Shown: positions 43,785 to 52,971, numbered from the stretch's first letter. The stretch: DNA of 64,000 bases from JBAIYU01 sp036763085 (GCF_036763085.1 NZ_JBAIYU010000011.1:19874-83873), one strand, 5' to 3'. The notes: generated from the sequence alone by a model not told the origin. A program made the numbers and translations.

Positions 43785-43985
43785 TTATTTGTCACCTCCG
43801 TTGGACTTTGTTACCTTAATTACATAATCAGGACATCGCAATTCACATTGTCCACAGCTAATACATTTATCAGCGTCTTTAATATAAATCTTCCCAAGCT
43901 CATCAAGCTCTAGAACCTTCTTAGGGCAAAAAGCAACACAGATATTGCAACCCTTACAAAACTTCTGAGTAATTATAAGTGCCAT
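43785..43985 (-). CDS. korD: 4Fe-4S ferredoxin-type delta subunit
   Basis: This 66-aa protein has two ferredoxin motifs, CKGCNICVAFCP and CISCGQCELRCP, for two 4Fe-4S clusters that pass electrons out of the oxidoreductase. The frame can open 21 codons earlier, but GGAGGA lies about 8 nt before the ATG at 43985, so the short form is preferred. It is the first gene of the kor operon. Confidence 0.9.
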   Translation of the reverse strand: MALIITQKFCKGCNICVAFCPKKVLELDELGKIYIKDADKCISCGQCELRCPDYVIKVTKSNGGDK

Positions 43986-44060
43986 ATACAATTCCTCCCT
44001 TAGGCACGATATTTTGTCCATACTATGTATATATGGAAATCCAAGCAAAAACCAGTATTA

Positions 44061-44066
44061 ATTATA
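44061..44066 (-). promoter_or_regulatory. -10 box of the kor operon
   Basis: A perfect TATAAT lies about 76 nt upstream of korD on the minus strand. The -35 region (TGTTCA at 17 nt) is weak, which would fit activator control. Confidence 0.45.
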
Positions 44067-44085
44067 ACATTTTTCAACTATTTTG

Positions 44086-44193
44086 AACATTCTTTTTCGG
44101 AATGTTGTTAGCAGAAAATACTATACTACCAAATAGTTTCAAAAAATACATATTCCTCCATCATTATAATGTCTTATGCATCAAAATGCATCA
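44086..44193. promoter_or_regulatory. Repeat-rich intergenic region upstream of kor
   Basis: The 312 nt between korD and the flippase gene contain no gene. They hold AACATTC/GAATGTT (44086-44092, 44100-44106), just upstream of the kor promoter. They also hold a direct repeat ATGCATCA at 44176 and 44186, exactly one helical turn apart. Both may be regulator sites. Confidence 0.4.
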
Positions 44194-44297
44194 TTTGAAT
44201 CCTCTTACTGAAATATAAAACATGATTTTTCGAACAAAAGAGTACTAAATCTTGACAGAATTTTTTTAAATTTAATAGTTTTACCAAGCTGACGAAA

Positions 44298-45278
44298 CTA
44301 TAGTTGTTTACTGATAAAGTCTCTGCCAAACACCTTTACCGTGTAGTACAACCCAATTATAAATGGTATATACTCGACAATAATGCGCCAGGCAACCGCC
44401 GCGATTCCAACTGTACCAGATGGTAGGAAATCATTAAACAGCATAATAAAACCACCCTCTGCGATTCCAGATCCGCCAGGTGTAGGCGCAAAGTATAGTA
44501 AAATGTTTAAAAGCATCATTCTTCCTAAAACGTAATGCCAGTTAATATCAATTCCCATTCCGATAAACAAGATTGGTACAACACTATATAGTGCTAATAA
44601 ACTTAGCGCTGATTCAATAAAAACTCTAAAAATACATAGTGGAGCTTTCAAGAGTAAAAACGCTGCATCTTGAAAATCGCGATACGCAGAAAAAATATTG
44701 CGTCTTCGTTGATATTTAAATCTTCGAGTCAGTTTAACTAAAAGATAACTAAGAAGATTTGTGCGTGAAAGCCAGATAGCAAAAATGATAACAACTGCAA
44801 CTATAAGTGAAGATAAAACCATGGTTTTTTTAGAAATCCAAGGCAACAGGTCTTGGTCAAACAAAAAAATAATAGGCATACATAATAATAAAAAAACAAT
44901 TGATAATAAGGTTCTAACAATGACTAAAACCGTTGCTTTACCAGTAGGTACTCCCGCACGTCTAAGAAACATTAACTGAGCAACAGCGCCTCCTGCAGCT
45001 CCCGGCGTAAGCAATGCTAAAAAATAATTACCAAATACAACTTGAATTGCTTCATAAAAACTGATTCTCTCATCTGATATTCGAACTAGATGCATCAATC
45101 GTGTTCCGTCAAGTGCTAGACCTATAGCTAGCAAGAATAGCGCGGCTAAGATTGACCATGGCTTGAATGCATTTAGATGACTTAATGTATTGATATCCAC
45201 TGTAAAATAAATCACAGCACCTGAAATTGCTAAGACTAGCATTATTAATACAGTTAGCCGTTGATAAATTTTAATCAT
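44298..45278 (-). CDS. YbhN-like flippase-domain membrane protein (UPF0104)
   Basis: The 326-aa integral membrane protein has about eight hydrophobic segments. It matches the lysylphosphatidylglycerol synthetase/UPF0104 family, with FLALLTPGAAGGAVAQLMFLRRAGVPTGKA (about 85-114) and FAPTPGGSGIAEGG (about 265-278). Members are thought to move lipids or polyisoprenoid precursors across the membrane; the C-terminal catalytic part of MprF is absent. The frame can open 25 codons earlier, but GGAGAG precedes the ATG at 45278. Confidence 0.8.
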   Translation of the reverse strand: MIKIYQRLTVLIMLVLAISGAVIYFTVDINTLSHLNAFKPWSILAALFLLAIGLALDGTRLMHLVRISDERISFYEAIQVVFGNYFLALLTPGAAGGAVAQLMFLRRAGVPTGKATVLVIVRTLLSIVFLLLCMPIIFLFDQDLLPWISKKTMVLSSLIVAVVIIFAIWLSRTNLLSYLLVKLTRRFKYQRRRNIFSAYRDFQDAAFLLLKAPLCIFRVFIESALSLLALYSVVPILFIGMGIDINWHYVLGRMMLLNILLYFAPTPGGSGIAEGGFIMLFNDFLPSGTVGIAAVAWRIIVEYIPFIIGLYYTVKVFGRDFISKQL

Positions 45279-45387
45279 CAGCAACTCTCCAAAGGATATA
45301 ATTGACTTCGTAGTTATTAGACAATTATTTCTCAGTTGATCGCATACTTTCAATACTAGATACTATGGAATATATAATTCAATATTG

Positions 45388-47385
45388 CTACTCACTACTA
45401 AGACGCACTAATCGTCGTGTACGTTTAGCTAAACTTGCTTCGAATTCTTCAATGTGATTTATATCATCTTCGGTTAGATTATAAATACGATATACAAGCT
45501 GGTTTAAGTATTCGTCAAACGCTTTCATTCTTTTTGTAAAGTTAAAGTCACCTGCCAGTGATTTTGCTGTGCATTCCATCATTGTTTTTACTAGGTCAGA
45601 CGACTGATGGTTAATATCTTTATTAACAACTATCGGCAACAATTCAAGCGTCTCAATATCAGTTTGAGCCATTGATCTTCCATACTCCATAGTAGTGACA
45701 TGATAATAAAATGACATAAGTTTAGAGTTGAGAATAAGCAATAAATAATCTATTGTTATTTGATCATTTTTTAAAACGAAACTATGAATGTTATTTAAAT
45801 GATAATATCCATTATCATCAATGCCGGCGATAATTGTATCTCCCGTCTGCCTAATAAGAAGTTTACGTTGCTCAACTATACTATTACTCCATCCACCTTT
45901 GTAAAGCAAGCTTGGATTAATATTTATCCAGTGCCCTTTATACGCAATATCATATCTAGTTATTTGACTACCCGAGATTAGGCCTTTTTTCCAACTATCT
46001 CCGCACTTATCTAAGCCTATTATTTCACATTGACGAGTAAGTGATCTTATTCCAGTATGCCCTGACGCATAAGTTTTCATATATGTTCCAAGATGATCAA
46101 TTTTCTCAATAATAGCTTTAATTTTCAAGTCAAAGAAGATTCTAAAACGTTGATATGGCAATGACATAAAATAATTCTGTTCATATTGGCATACGGTATT
46201 AATATTTATTAGATCTCCAAGGCTTTCTGCCTTGCATATCTTGATTTTATTATTTAAACGAGTTTGAGCATCACTTACTCGCTCAAAAATGCACAGTGTC
46301 GAATAACCGGTTGATGCATTTGCAAAAACATTACAGTTAATATGAGTAATTGTATTAATTACAGTTTTCTCCATTATATATCGACGTATTTTAGAATAAT
46401 ATCTCCCTAATAAAAAACTGTCAGGAATTATATAACCTAATCGTCCATTTTCTTTTAGAAGTTCAATACCTCGCTGAATGAATAACACATAGTAGCTTAA
46501 TTTATATTCAGCAGAGTCGGCGTAAGAACGCCTTAAATAGTCTCGGTATTCAGGCTCAAGTTTGCCAGAACCGCGTATACCAAAAGATATGTACGGAGGA
46601 TTACCGATAATGTAATCGTAGTTCGATTGCCAGAAAGCTCTAATTGTTTTAGTATATTTACCTTCATTGGGGCGGCGGAGACTATCATAAACTATTATAT
46701 TATGCGGAATTTCACTAAGACAGTTATCACTACTTTTTAATGTCAGGCTAATTGCAGTTATAGAAGCAGCGGTTTTATCAATATCAGCGCCCCATAAATT
46801 TTTACTTATAATATGTAGATGAATACCCCTATCAGTTAAATCCATCTCTGGATAAAAATTTTTCAATAACTCGCGAGCTTGAATAAATTTATGATACAGA
46901 ATATCATACGCCTGGAGTAAAAAGTACCCGCATCCACATGCTGGATCAAGTATTCTAATATTAGGATTCTCTACTATATCGCATAAAGCTACTGTGTGTG
47001 ATAGTATAAAGCCGATCGCTTCATCTGGTGTATAATAATTACCCTGAATACGGCGACCACTGACTAATTTTTCATAAGCACGTCCAAGAAAATCAACATC
47101 ACGTGGAATTATATGAATCCAATAGCCTACAATCTTTAAAATATCATCCGGAATATCCAGCAGTTCTATGATTGATAAATCTGCATCAAAAATATCCTCG
47201 AGCGCTGGGCCTGCAATCGAGGAAGATAGAATAACATCGGGCTGCTTTTCTCCCTTCATGATATAGGCAATAACTTTAATTATTATCTCTATGTCCTCAG
47301 GGTAATCGCCTTCGTGTAACCAATTTAGTATTGTTTTACAGTCTTTAGTGAACTTCTTCCAATTGAGATTAGTCAAATTAGTCAC
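45388..47385 (-). CDS. N6-adenine DNA methyltransferase (Eco57I/TaqI-like), orphan
   Basis: The 665-aa protein has methyltransferase motif X as YYTPDEAIGFI (117-127), motif I as DPACGCGYF (147-155), and the catalytic motif IV NPPY (262-265), typical of gamma-class N6-adenine enzymes. The C-terminal half (about 415-640) looks like a TaqI-type target-recognition domain, with LLILNSKLMSFYY. No nuclease motif (for example PD-ExK) was seen in its N-terminus, and no restriction gene is adjacent, so it may be a solitary methylase. Its start overlaps folE2 by 4 nt, an unexpected coupling to queuosine-type synthesis genes. Confidence 0.82.
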   Translation of the reverse strand: MTNLTNLNWKKFTKDCKTILNWLHEGDYPEDIEIIIKVIAYIMKGEKQPDVILSSSIAGPALEDIFDADLSIIELLDIPDDILKIVGYWIHIIPRDVDFLGRAYEKLVSGRRIQGNYYTPDEAIGFILSHTVALCDIVENPNIRILDPACGCGYFLLQAYDILYHKFIQARELLKNFYPEMDLTDRGIHLHIISKNLWGADIDKTAASITAISLTLKSSDNCLSEIPHNIIVYDSLRRPNEGKYTKTIRAFWQSNYDYIIGNPPYISFGIRGSGKLEPEYRDYLRRSYADSAEYKLSYYVLFIQRGIELLKENGRLGYIIPDSFLLGRYYSKIRRYIMEKTVINTITHINCNVFANASTGYSTLCIFERVSDAQTRLNNKIKICKAESLGDLININTVCQYEQNYFMSLPYQRFRIFFDLKIKAIIEKIDHLGTYMKTYASGHTGIRSLTRQCEIIGLDKCGDSWKKGLISGSQITRYDIAYKGHWININPSLLYKGGWSNSIVEQRKLLIRQTGDTIIAGIDDNGYYHLNNIHSFVLKNDQITIDYLLLILNSKLMSFYYHVTTMEYGRSMAQTDIETLELLPIVVNKDINHQSSDLVKTMMECTAKSLAGDFNFTKRMKAFDEYLNQLVYRIYNLTEDDINHIEEFEASLAKRTRRLVRLSSE

Positions 47386-48170
47386 CTTTCTACAAACTCT
47401 ACATGGCTAGCATATGCGCTATGGTTATGAATCGATTCATAGTTTTCACATTCTACTTCAATCCATTTTACATAGTCTAAGCTACGTAATGCTATAACTA
47501 AATCGCGCAAAACATCTTCTACAAACTTCGGGTTATCATAAGCTAATTCAGTTACATACTTTTCATCTTCGCGCTTTAACAGCGGATACACGGGACAACT
47601 CCCTTGTGCTTCCATTAATGCAGCCAAATCCTCTATCCATATAAATCGATTTGGCTCATGCTTAATCTTTACCCTCATTAAACCGCGTTGATTATGAGCT
47701 CCATACTGTGAAATTTCTTTACTGCATGGACACAATGAAGTAAATGGTACATTAACTCCCATTATAAACTCTAAGGGATAACCTTGAGTCAGAGTGGCAG
47801 AAAACGAGCAGTCCAAATCAAGCATGCTTCGTAACCCGCTGACGGGAGCAATTTTTTCCACAAAGTATTTAAAATCAATTTTTAAAAAGGCAGATCTTGC
47901 ATCCAAGCGAGCAAGAGTATCAGTGAGAATTTGCTCCATTTCTCGGCTAGATACAGGTTTTTGGCTCCACTCGCTAAGAACTTCAATGAATCTGCTCATA
48001 TGTGTTCCCTTATATTCTTGCGGCAGGTCCACTGTTAGTTTAATTTTTGCAAGAACAGACTGCATATCACCATTTTTTGTTTTTATAAAAAAAGGCAGGT
48101 GCACATCACTAATCCCTACTTTTTGTATTGCAATGCCTCGGTTATCTGAAGTATTTTGTACGTCTTTCAA
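47382..48170 (-). CDS. folE2: GTP cyclohydrolase FolE2
   Basis: FolE2 converts GTP to dihydroneopterin triphosphate without zinc dependence, feeding folate and 7-deazaguanine (preQ0/queuosine) synthesis. The 262-aa protein shows GISDVHLPFFI near 21, the catalytic CPCSKEISQYGAHNQRG (about 152-168), and a late conserved ENYESIHNHSAYA. The frame opens at GTG 48179, but AGGAG is well spaced (8 nt) to the TTG at 48170. queC lies just upstream and the DNA methyltransferase overlaps its end. Confidence 0.92.
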   Translation of the reverse strand: MKDVQNTSDNRGIAIQKVGISDVHLPFFIKTKNGDMQSVLAKIKLTVDLPQEYKGTHMSRFIEVLSEWSQKPVSSREMEQILTDTLARLDARSAFLKIDFKYFVEKIAPVSGLRSMLDLDCSFSATLTQGYPLEFIMGVNVPFTSLCPCSKEISQYGAHNQRGLMRVKIKHEPNRFIWIEDLAALMEAQGSCPVYPLLKREDEKYVTELAYDNPKFVEDVLRDLVIALRSLDYVKWIEVECENYESIHNHSAYASHVEFVER

Positions 48171-48331
48171 TTTGGTCACTCCTACCTAATGTCTTTAATG
48201 AAAACGGCTTGCGCCATCATAAGCGAAAGCCAGTTACTCAAATTAAATCACTATTCTTGTTATATAAAGTAGCGCCGATCCTTAGCAAAAGCAGAAGTCG
48301 ATACTTATCTCCTTGTGCATGTAAGAAAGTC

Positions 48332-49009
48332 TTATAGTTTCTTATCGTATGAAATAGGATCTTGAAACCCAGCTTCTTTAAAGCCCCTCAATCTGAGTAT
48401 GCAGCTGTCGCAATTACCGCAAGCAATACCGTCCCCTCGATAACAGCTATGCGTCAGGTGTAATGGAGCTTGCAGTTTTGTTCCGAGAATTACAATATCC
48501 TTCTTTGATAATTGAATAAGCGGTGTTTCAATAATAATTTCCTTTTTATCTTGAACAGACGCTTTAGTCGAATAATCAGCTAGCTTCTGAAATAGACTAA
48601 TAAACTCGGGGCGGCAGTCTGGATAGCCAGAGTAATCCAGTGCATTTACTCCAATAAATATACGTTCTGCTCCGATAGCCTCAGCATAACCCAACGCGTA
48701 ACTTAAGAAGATTAAGTTGCGCGCAGGAACATATGTCGGCGGTATTTCCTTACTATCCATGTTTGCGGCAGGAACTTCAATACTTTTATCGGTTAAAGCA
48801 CTTCCGCCAAATTCATTCATATTGTTTTCAATTATTAGATGTCTTGTGACTTCGTAATATTCAGCCACCTCTTTGGCGCTTTCAAGTTCAATGCTATGCC
48901 TTTGATTATAGTTAAAACTCAATGGATATAGGTCATAGTTTTGACTTTTAGCTACAGCCATGCAAACCGTTGAATCAAGACCTCCTGAAAGTAAAACAAC
49001 AGCTTTCAA
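48332..49009 (-). CDS. queC: 7-cyano-7-deazaguanine synthase
   Basis: QueC makes preQ0 from carboxy-deazaguanine, ATP and ammonia. The PP-loop VVLLSGGLDSTVCMA is at the N-terminus, and the zinc-binding Cys set is CYRGDGIACGNCDSC near the C-terminus. The frame starts at GTG 49018, but AAGGAG is 7 nt before the TTG at 49009, which yields the typical MKAVVLLSGG start (225 aa). queD and queE are not in the window. Confidence 0.94.
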   Translation of the reverse strand: MKAVVLLSGGLDSTVCMAVAKSQNYDLYPLSFNYNQRHSIELESAKEVAEYYEVTRHLIIENNMNEFGGSALTDKSIEVPAANMDSKEIPPTYVPARNLIFLSYALGYAEAIGAERIFIGVNALDYSGYPDCRPEFISLFQKLADYSTKASVQDKKEIIIETPLIQLSKKDIVILGTKLQAPLHLTHSCYRGDGIACGNCDSCILRLRGFKEAGFQDPISYDKKL

Positions 49010-49045
49010 ATTATTCACTCCTTACATACAGCAAGATAAAATACT

Positions 49046-50113
49046 TTAAGCTTTTATTAAAGCTGTAATACTGATATCTTGTCGTTTTTCTAAATCAATA
49101 AATTCCCCTTCTATAACTCGAACTGTCGGACGTGTAGCTATGAAGTGTCCCATATGCACTACTTCAGCTTCCCTTCCATCACTAAGTTTAACTATATTAC
49201 CAATAAAATAATCTCGTACATTATTTAAAAACACCGAACAAATTCTCGGATCTAGTTTTTCATACATTTCTTCTACCATTAGTTCTACAACTGTAAAAGG
49301 GGTTAACTTACTGCGGTATACACGGTCAGAGGTCATTGCATCATAAATGTCAGCCACTGCTATTATTCTAGCAAACGGTTGTATTTTATCAGCCTTGATT
49401 TTTAACGGATATCCACTCCCATCAAATCTTTCATGATGTTGCAGAACACCATAGCTTACCTGCTGCGATACCTCAGGTAATGCTCGAATAAGCATATAGC
49501 CGTGTACTGAATGTAGTTTCATTATTTCCATTTCAGACTTAGTAAGTTTAGCAGGCTTATTTAGTATAGTTAAAGGTATCTTAGTTTTACCCGAATCATG
49601 TAATAGACCTGTTAGAACTAATTCATTAATATCCTTTTCTGAGTACCCTAGCCACCTTCCTAGAATGCCAGAAATCACAGCAACATTAATAGAGTGGTGG
49701 AAAGTATAGTCATCCTGACGCCTAACCATATGCAAATGATTAATTACGCCAACAGCATTAGATAGCGGCGTAATATGGGAGTTTGCAATTAAAGTTAAAT
49801 CTTTAATTGCAACTTCATTAAAAAAGCGGATGTTCTCAAATGCATTTTTAATTATATTGACTGTATTAGCATATGTATCAAAAAATTGCTGCTGAATATT
49901 TGATGTTGGTGAAGTAATCGCTTGTATATCAAAAAGTTCTTCTCTAATAAATAGAGATGTAATGCCCCAAAGCTTTAATCTGTTTATCAGACTTGCCGTT
50001 AGCTGTAATCCTTCGCTTAAAGCTACTCTGCCATTAATATGCACGTCTTTACCTAAAATCATAGCTGGAACAACATCAGAAATAAGGTAATTTTTATTAA
50101 TATAGCTAGCCAT
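49046..50113 (-). CDS. HD-GYP domain protein, probable cyclic-di-GMP phosphodiesterase
   Basis: The 355-aa protein has an N-terminal part of unknown fold (about 1-110) and an HD-GYP domain (about 125-290). The domain shows HHSINVAVISGILG, GLLHDSGKTKIP (the HD pair), and QHHERFDGSGYP (the GYP signature), followed by RIIAVADIYDAMTSDR. Such enzymes hydrolyse cyclic-di-GMP. The C-terminal 60 residues may be a small beta domain. The ATG at 50113 fits AGAGGT better than the outer GTG at 50122. Confidence 0.87.
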   Translation of the reverse strand: MASYINKNYLISDVVPAMILGKDVHINGRVALSEGLQLTASLINRLKLWGITSLFIREELFDIQAITSPTSNIQQQFFDTYANTVNIIKNAFENIRFFNEVAIKDLTLIANSHITPLSNAVGVINHLHMVRRQDDYTFHHSINVAVISGILGRWLGYSEKDINELVLTGLLHDSGKTKIPLTILNKPAKLTKSEMEIMKLHSVHGYMLIRALPEVSQQVSYGVLQHHERFDGSGYPLKIKADKIQPFARIIAVADIYDAMTSDRVYRSKLTPFTVVELMVEEMYEKLDPRICSVFLNNVRDYFIGNIVKLSDGREAEVVHMGHFIATRPTVRVIEGEFIDLEKRQDISITALIKA

Positions 50114-50158
50114 ATTACTCACCTCTTCGTTAAGTAATACTATGAGCCACCAATCAAT

Positions 50159-51361
50159 TTAGACAAGCTGTTTCCATGCCTGAGCTAAAGCTTCTTGCTG
50201 TATTGCCTTAAGAGGTACATTATTAGCTTCAGCAAGCTGTTTGCAAACATCATATTCAGGTGTAATATTTATTATTTTTCCATCTTGATAACTAACCTTA
50301 ACTTTCACCAATCCCCAATCGGTATTGACAGTCGTCAGCTTTCGTTCGGCTACTGATCTTTCGACGCTATAAAAACGCATTCCGATGGTTGACGTTTCCT
50401 TGAAAATAATATCAACCATCTTATCTAGCTCAGTATTCTCAATTAAAACTGACAGCTTTGTTGCAGGACGACTTTTTTTCATAATAATCGGGGTCAGCCA
50501 AACATCTAAAGCGCCTGCTTTCAATAATTTTTCCATAACATACTCATAAACTTGTGGGTTTAAATCGTCGATATTAGCTTCAATTACTTTGAGTGGATGA
50601 ACATTATTTGCTGAAGCTACATCTAATTCACCTACATGCATTCTTAGGACATTAGGAATTTCCAAATCCCAGGTACCAGCACCATAAGCAACTATTTTAC
50701 TAATAAAGTTTGCAGGCATTGCGCCATATTCTGTGCCTAGGGCAGCAATAATTGCAGCGCCAGTTGGCGTAACAAGCTCTTTAGTAATGTCGCCACTGTA
50801 ATAAGGAATGTTTTTTAATAATTCTGAAGTAGCTGGTGCAGGTACAGGCATTACCCCGTGATCACATTTTATAAAACCACTGCCGACATGAAGTTTTGAT
50901 GTATAAATTCGCTCAATACCTAGCCAATCTAATCCAATTGCCGCCCCTACTATATCAACGATAGCATCTACAGCTCCAACCTCATGAAAATGTATTTTTT
51001 CAATAGTGGTGCCATGAACCTTAGCCTCTGCTTTTGCTAATTCCATAAAAATTTTTATACTGTTTGTTTTTACCACACTATTTAAATCAGCTTTTTCGAT
51101 AATTTCAACTATATCAGGAAGATGACGGTGATGGTGCTCGTGGTCATGATGATGGTGTTGATGGGTATGTAGCTTCACATCAGCATAAATAGCACTTATA
51201 CCACACTTTTTTGTTCTTTCTATATCTAATCTATAGCCTGTAACAGGCAGTTTACCTAGCTGTTCCCGGAGATACTGCTCAGGCATCCCAGCATCAATAA
51301 GCGCACCTAAAAACATATTTCCACTAATACCTGAAAAACAATCTAAATATAACACCTTCAT
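50159..51361 (-). CDS. larC: Nickel pincer cofactor biosynthesis protein LarC
   Basis: LarC inserts nickel into the pyridinium-dithiocarboxylate mononucleotide that forms the NPN cofactor of lactate racemase. The 400-aa protein starts LDCFSGISGNMFLGALIDAG. It has a strongly His-rich loop (residues about 65-80), likely for nickel, and ends in the C-terminal domain with PEYDVCKQLA. In Lactobacillus plantarum LarC is read by a frameshift; here it is one open frame. AGGTGAT precedes the ATG. larB ends 6 nt before it. Confidence 0.92.
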   Translation of the reverse strand: MKVLYLDCFSGISGNMFLGALIDAGMPEQYLREQLGKLPVTGYRLDIERTKKCGISAIYADVKLHTHQHHHHDHEHHHRHLPDIVEIIEKADLNSVVKTNSIKIFMELAKAEAKVHGTTIEKIHFHEVGAVDAIVDIVGAAIGLDWLGIERIYTSKLHVGSGFIKCDHGVMPVPAPATSELLKNIPYYSGDITKELVTPTGAAIIAALGTEYGAMPANFISKIVAYGAGTWDLEIPNVLRMHVGELDVASANNVHPLKVIEANIDDLNPQVYEYVMEKLLKAGALDVWLTPIIMKKSRPATKLSVLIENTELDKMVDIIFKETSTIGMRFYSVERSVAERKLTTVNTDWGLVKVKVSYQDGKIINITPEYDVCKQLAEANNVPLKAIQQEALAQAWKQLV

Positions 51362-51367
51362 ACGTAA

Positions 51368-52120
51368 TCACCTCATATGATTTATAATACTTGCCAAACG
51401 TCCGGCACCGAACCCGTTGTCGATATTTACTACTGCGATTCCTGCGGCACAGCTATTAAGCATGCACAAGAGAGCCGACAAGCCATTAAAGTTCGCGCCA
51501 TAACCGACACTTGTTGGCACGGCAATTAAAGGTTTGGCGGTTAGTCCTCCAACAACGCTGGCTAGTGCTCCTTCCATACCGGCTACAACTATTATTACAT
51601 TTGCCTTATCAATGAGTTTTTGGTGAGCAAAAAGTCGATGTATTCCTGCAACCCCAACATCATAGACCCTCTCGACTTTATTACCCATTACTTCAGCCGT
51701 AACAGCTGCCTCTTCAGCTACAGGTATATCACTTGTACCTGCTGTCATAACTAAGACTACTCGATCTCCATCAACTGTAATATCTTCCTGATGAACGAAT
51801 ATTAACTTAGCCATCTCATTAAACTGCGCAGTTGGTATTTTTTTAGCAACCGCTTCATACATAGCTGAACTGGCTCGTGTTGCTAATACGTTTCTGTTAT
51901 GGCTTACTAAACGATCCATTATTTCCACAACTTGTTCAATTGTCTTACCCTGACAAAAAACAACTTCAGGAAATCCTTGGCGTATTGCTCGGTGATGGTC
52001 AAGTTTCGCAAAACCTAAATCTTCATATGGCCAAGACTTCAGCTTGTCCAGAGTTTCTTCAAGCGATATGTCGCCAGACCGAAAAGCCTCCAGCGTTTCA
52101 GATAAAATAACTTCATTCAT
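51368..52120 (-). CDS. larB: Nickel pincer cofactor biosynthesis protein LarB
   Basis: LarB carboxylates and hydrolyses nicotinic acid adenine dinucleotide to start NPN cofactor synthesis. The 250-aa protein has an N-terminal region with LGFAKLDHHRAIRQGFPEVVF and a PurE-like domain (about 120-250) with VVAGMEGALASVVGGL and VPTSVGYGANFNGLSALL. GAGGAG precedes the ATG. larE and the racemase larA are not in the window. Confidence 0.93.
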   Translation of the reverse strand: MNEVILSETLEAFRSGDISLEETLDKLKSWPYEDLGFAKLDHHRAIRQGFPEVVFCQGKTIEQVVEIMDRLVSHNRNVLATRASSAMYEAVAKKIPTAQFNEMAKLIFVHQEDITVDGDRVVLVMTAGTSDIPVAEEAAVTAEVMGNKVERVYDVGVAGIHRLFAHQKLIDKANVIIVVAGMEGALASVVGGLTAKPLIAVPTSVGYGANFNGLSALLCMLNSCAAGIAVVNIDNGFGAGRLASIINHMR

Positions 52121-52179
52121 AATTTAGCTCCTCGAATTTAAATATTAGAAGCACTCTGTAGATAAGCAAAATGAAATTG

Positions 52180-52208
52180 GTTAAATTCCGCTTATGCCTA
52201 GGTGTCAA
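52180..52208 (-). promoter_or_regulatory. Probable promoter of the larB operon
   Basis: A perfect TTGACA (52203-52208) and TTTAAC (52180-52185) are 17 nt apart on the minus strand, about 60 nt before larB. The operon may run larB-larC-HD-GYP-queC-folE2-methylase. Confidence 0.5.
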
Positions 52209-52242
52209 ATCACTTTTAATTAAGACAGCCTTTTGACAGTAA

Positions 52243-52277
52243 AGAAAAAGACATAATATCCTATGGGAAATTATGTC
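52243..52277 (-). terminator. Terminator after the unknown 148-aa gene
   Basis: GACATAAT/ATTATGTC arms (52250-52257 with 52270-52277) are followed by TTTTTC on the minus strand, upstream of the larB promoter. Confidence 0.65.
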
Positions 52278-52342
52278 CGTTTGACATTATTCCAGCTATA
52301 TATATATATTGTAAGTATTTTACGTAGAATTGAAAAATCCTG

Positions 52343-52789
52343 TTAATTTTGTAATTGTGTTTTTCGGAAATTTTCTAGTAATCCCTCTACATTTTCAATT
52401 ATTTTCAATTGAGTTTCTTCAAGCAGCATAATTCCCTGATTTAACAGCAATACTTGCATGTTAGTTCTGATTTTAGGCTCCTTTATAGCTGTTTCGAGAT
52501 GGCCTACAGCAAATTCCAACTGCTCCGCGGTAGAAAGTATCTCTCCATCAATTAGCTTTTCTAATAATACATAATTATGCTGTGAAATTTCAGTGGCCTT
52601 GCTAAAGCCTTCGCTTCTTGCATGATTTTGCATAAAAGAATTGAAATGCACAGTGAATTTTTGAAATTCTGCATTATTAGCTACATTCAAATCAGTATAT
52701 AAAACATAAATAATTTTATAGACCTGATTTATATAATCATTTTGAATTTGCATCAAATTTATTACTCCACTTAAGTCAATATCTTTCAT
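52343..52789 (-). CDS. Hypothetical helical protein
   Basis: This 148-aa protein was not recognised. It looks almost wholly alpha-helical, with no signal peptide, membrane segment, metal motif or low-complexity stretch, and its pattern suggests a helical bundle. GGGGTGGA precedes the ATG at 52789. It is flanked by the pfkA terminator upstream and its own terminator downstream, so it is probably monocistronic. Confidence 0.6.
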   Translation of the reverse strand: MKDIDLSGVINLMQIQNDYINQVYKIIYVLYTDLNVANNAEFQKFTVHFNSFMQNHARSEGFSKATEISQHNYVLLEKLIDGEILSTAEQLEFAVGHLETAIKEPKIRTNMQVLLLNQGIMLLEETQLKIIENVEGLLENFRKTQLQN

Positions 52790-52944
52790 CAATCCACCCC
52801 CAGCTTAGTGTCACTATATCCTATTCAGTTTCTTTTCGTTATGTTTACACAAAAATAATTTAATATTGATCAATTTAATTAGGTCTTTCATATCTAAATA
52901 TTTTCTGATTGCTATTAGTAGATGATTCTAATTTATATAACAAT

Positions 52945-52971
52945 ACGAAAAGACCTGGCTTTCGCCAGGTC
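52945..52971 (-). terminator. Terminator of pfkA
   Basis: The stem GACCTGGC/GCCAGGTC (52952-52959 with 52964-52971) with a GAAA loop is followed by TTTTCG on the minus strand, about 110 nt past the pfkA stop. Confidence 0.8.

Noticed and set aside
45388..47385. BREX PglX or type IIG restriction enzyme
   Set aside because: The protein is far shorter than PglX, no other brx gene is present, and no nuclease motif was seen.
45388..49009. Dpd-type 7-deazaguanine DNA modification island
   Set aside because: folE2 and queC alone are normal queuosine genes; no dpdA or related gene is present.
50159..51361. Programmed frameshift in larC
   Set aside because: The gene is one uninterrupted frame of normal length, unlike the Lactobacillus case.
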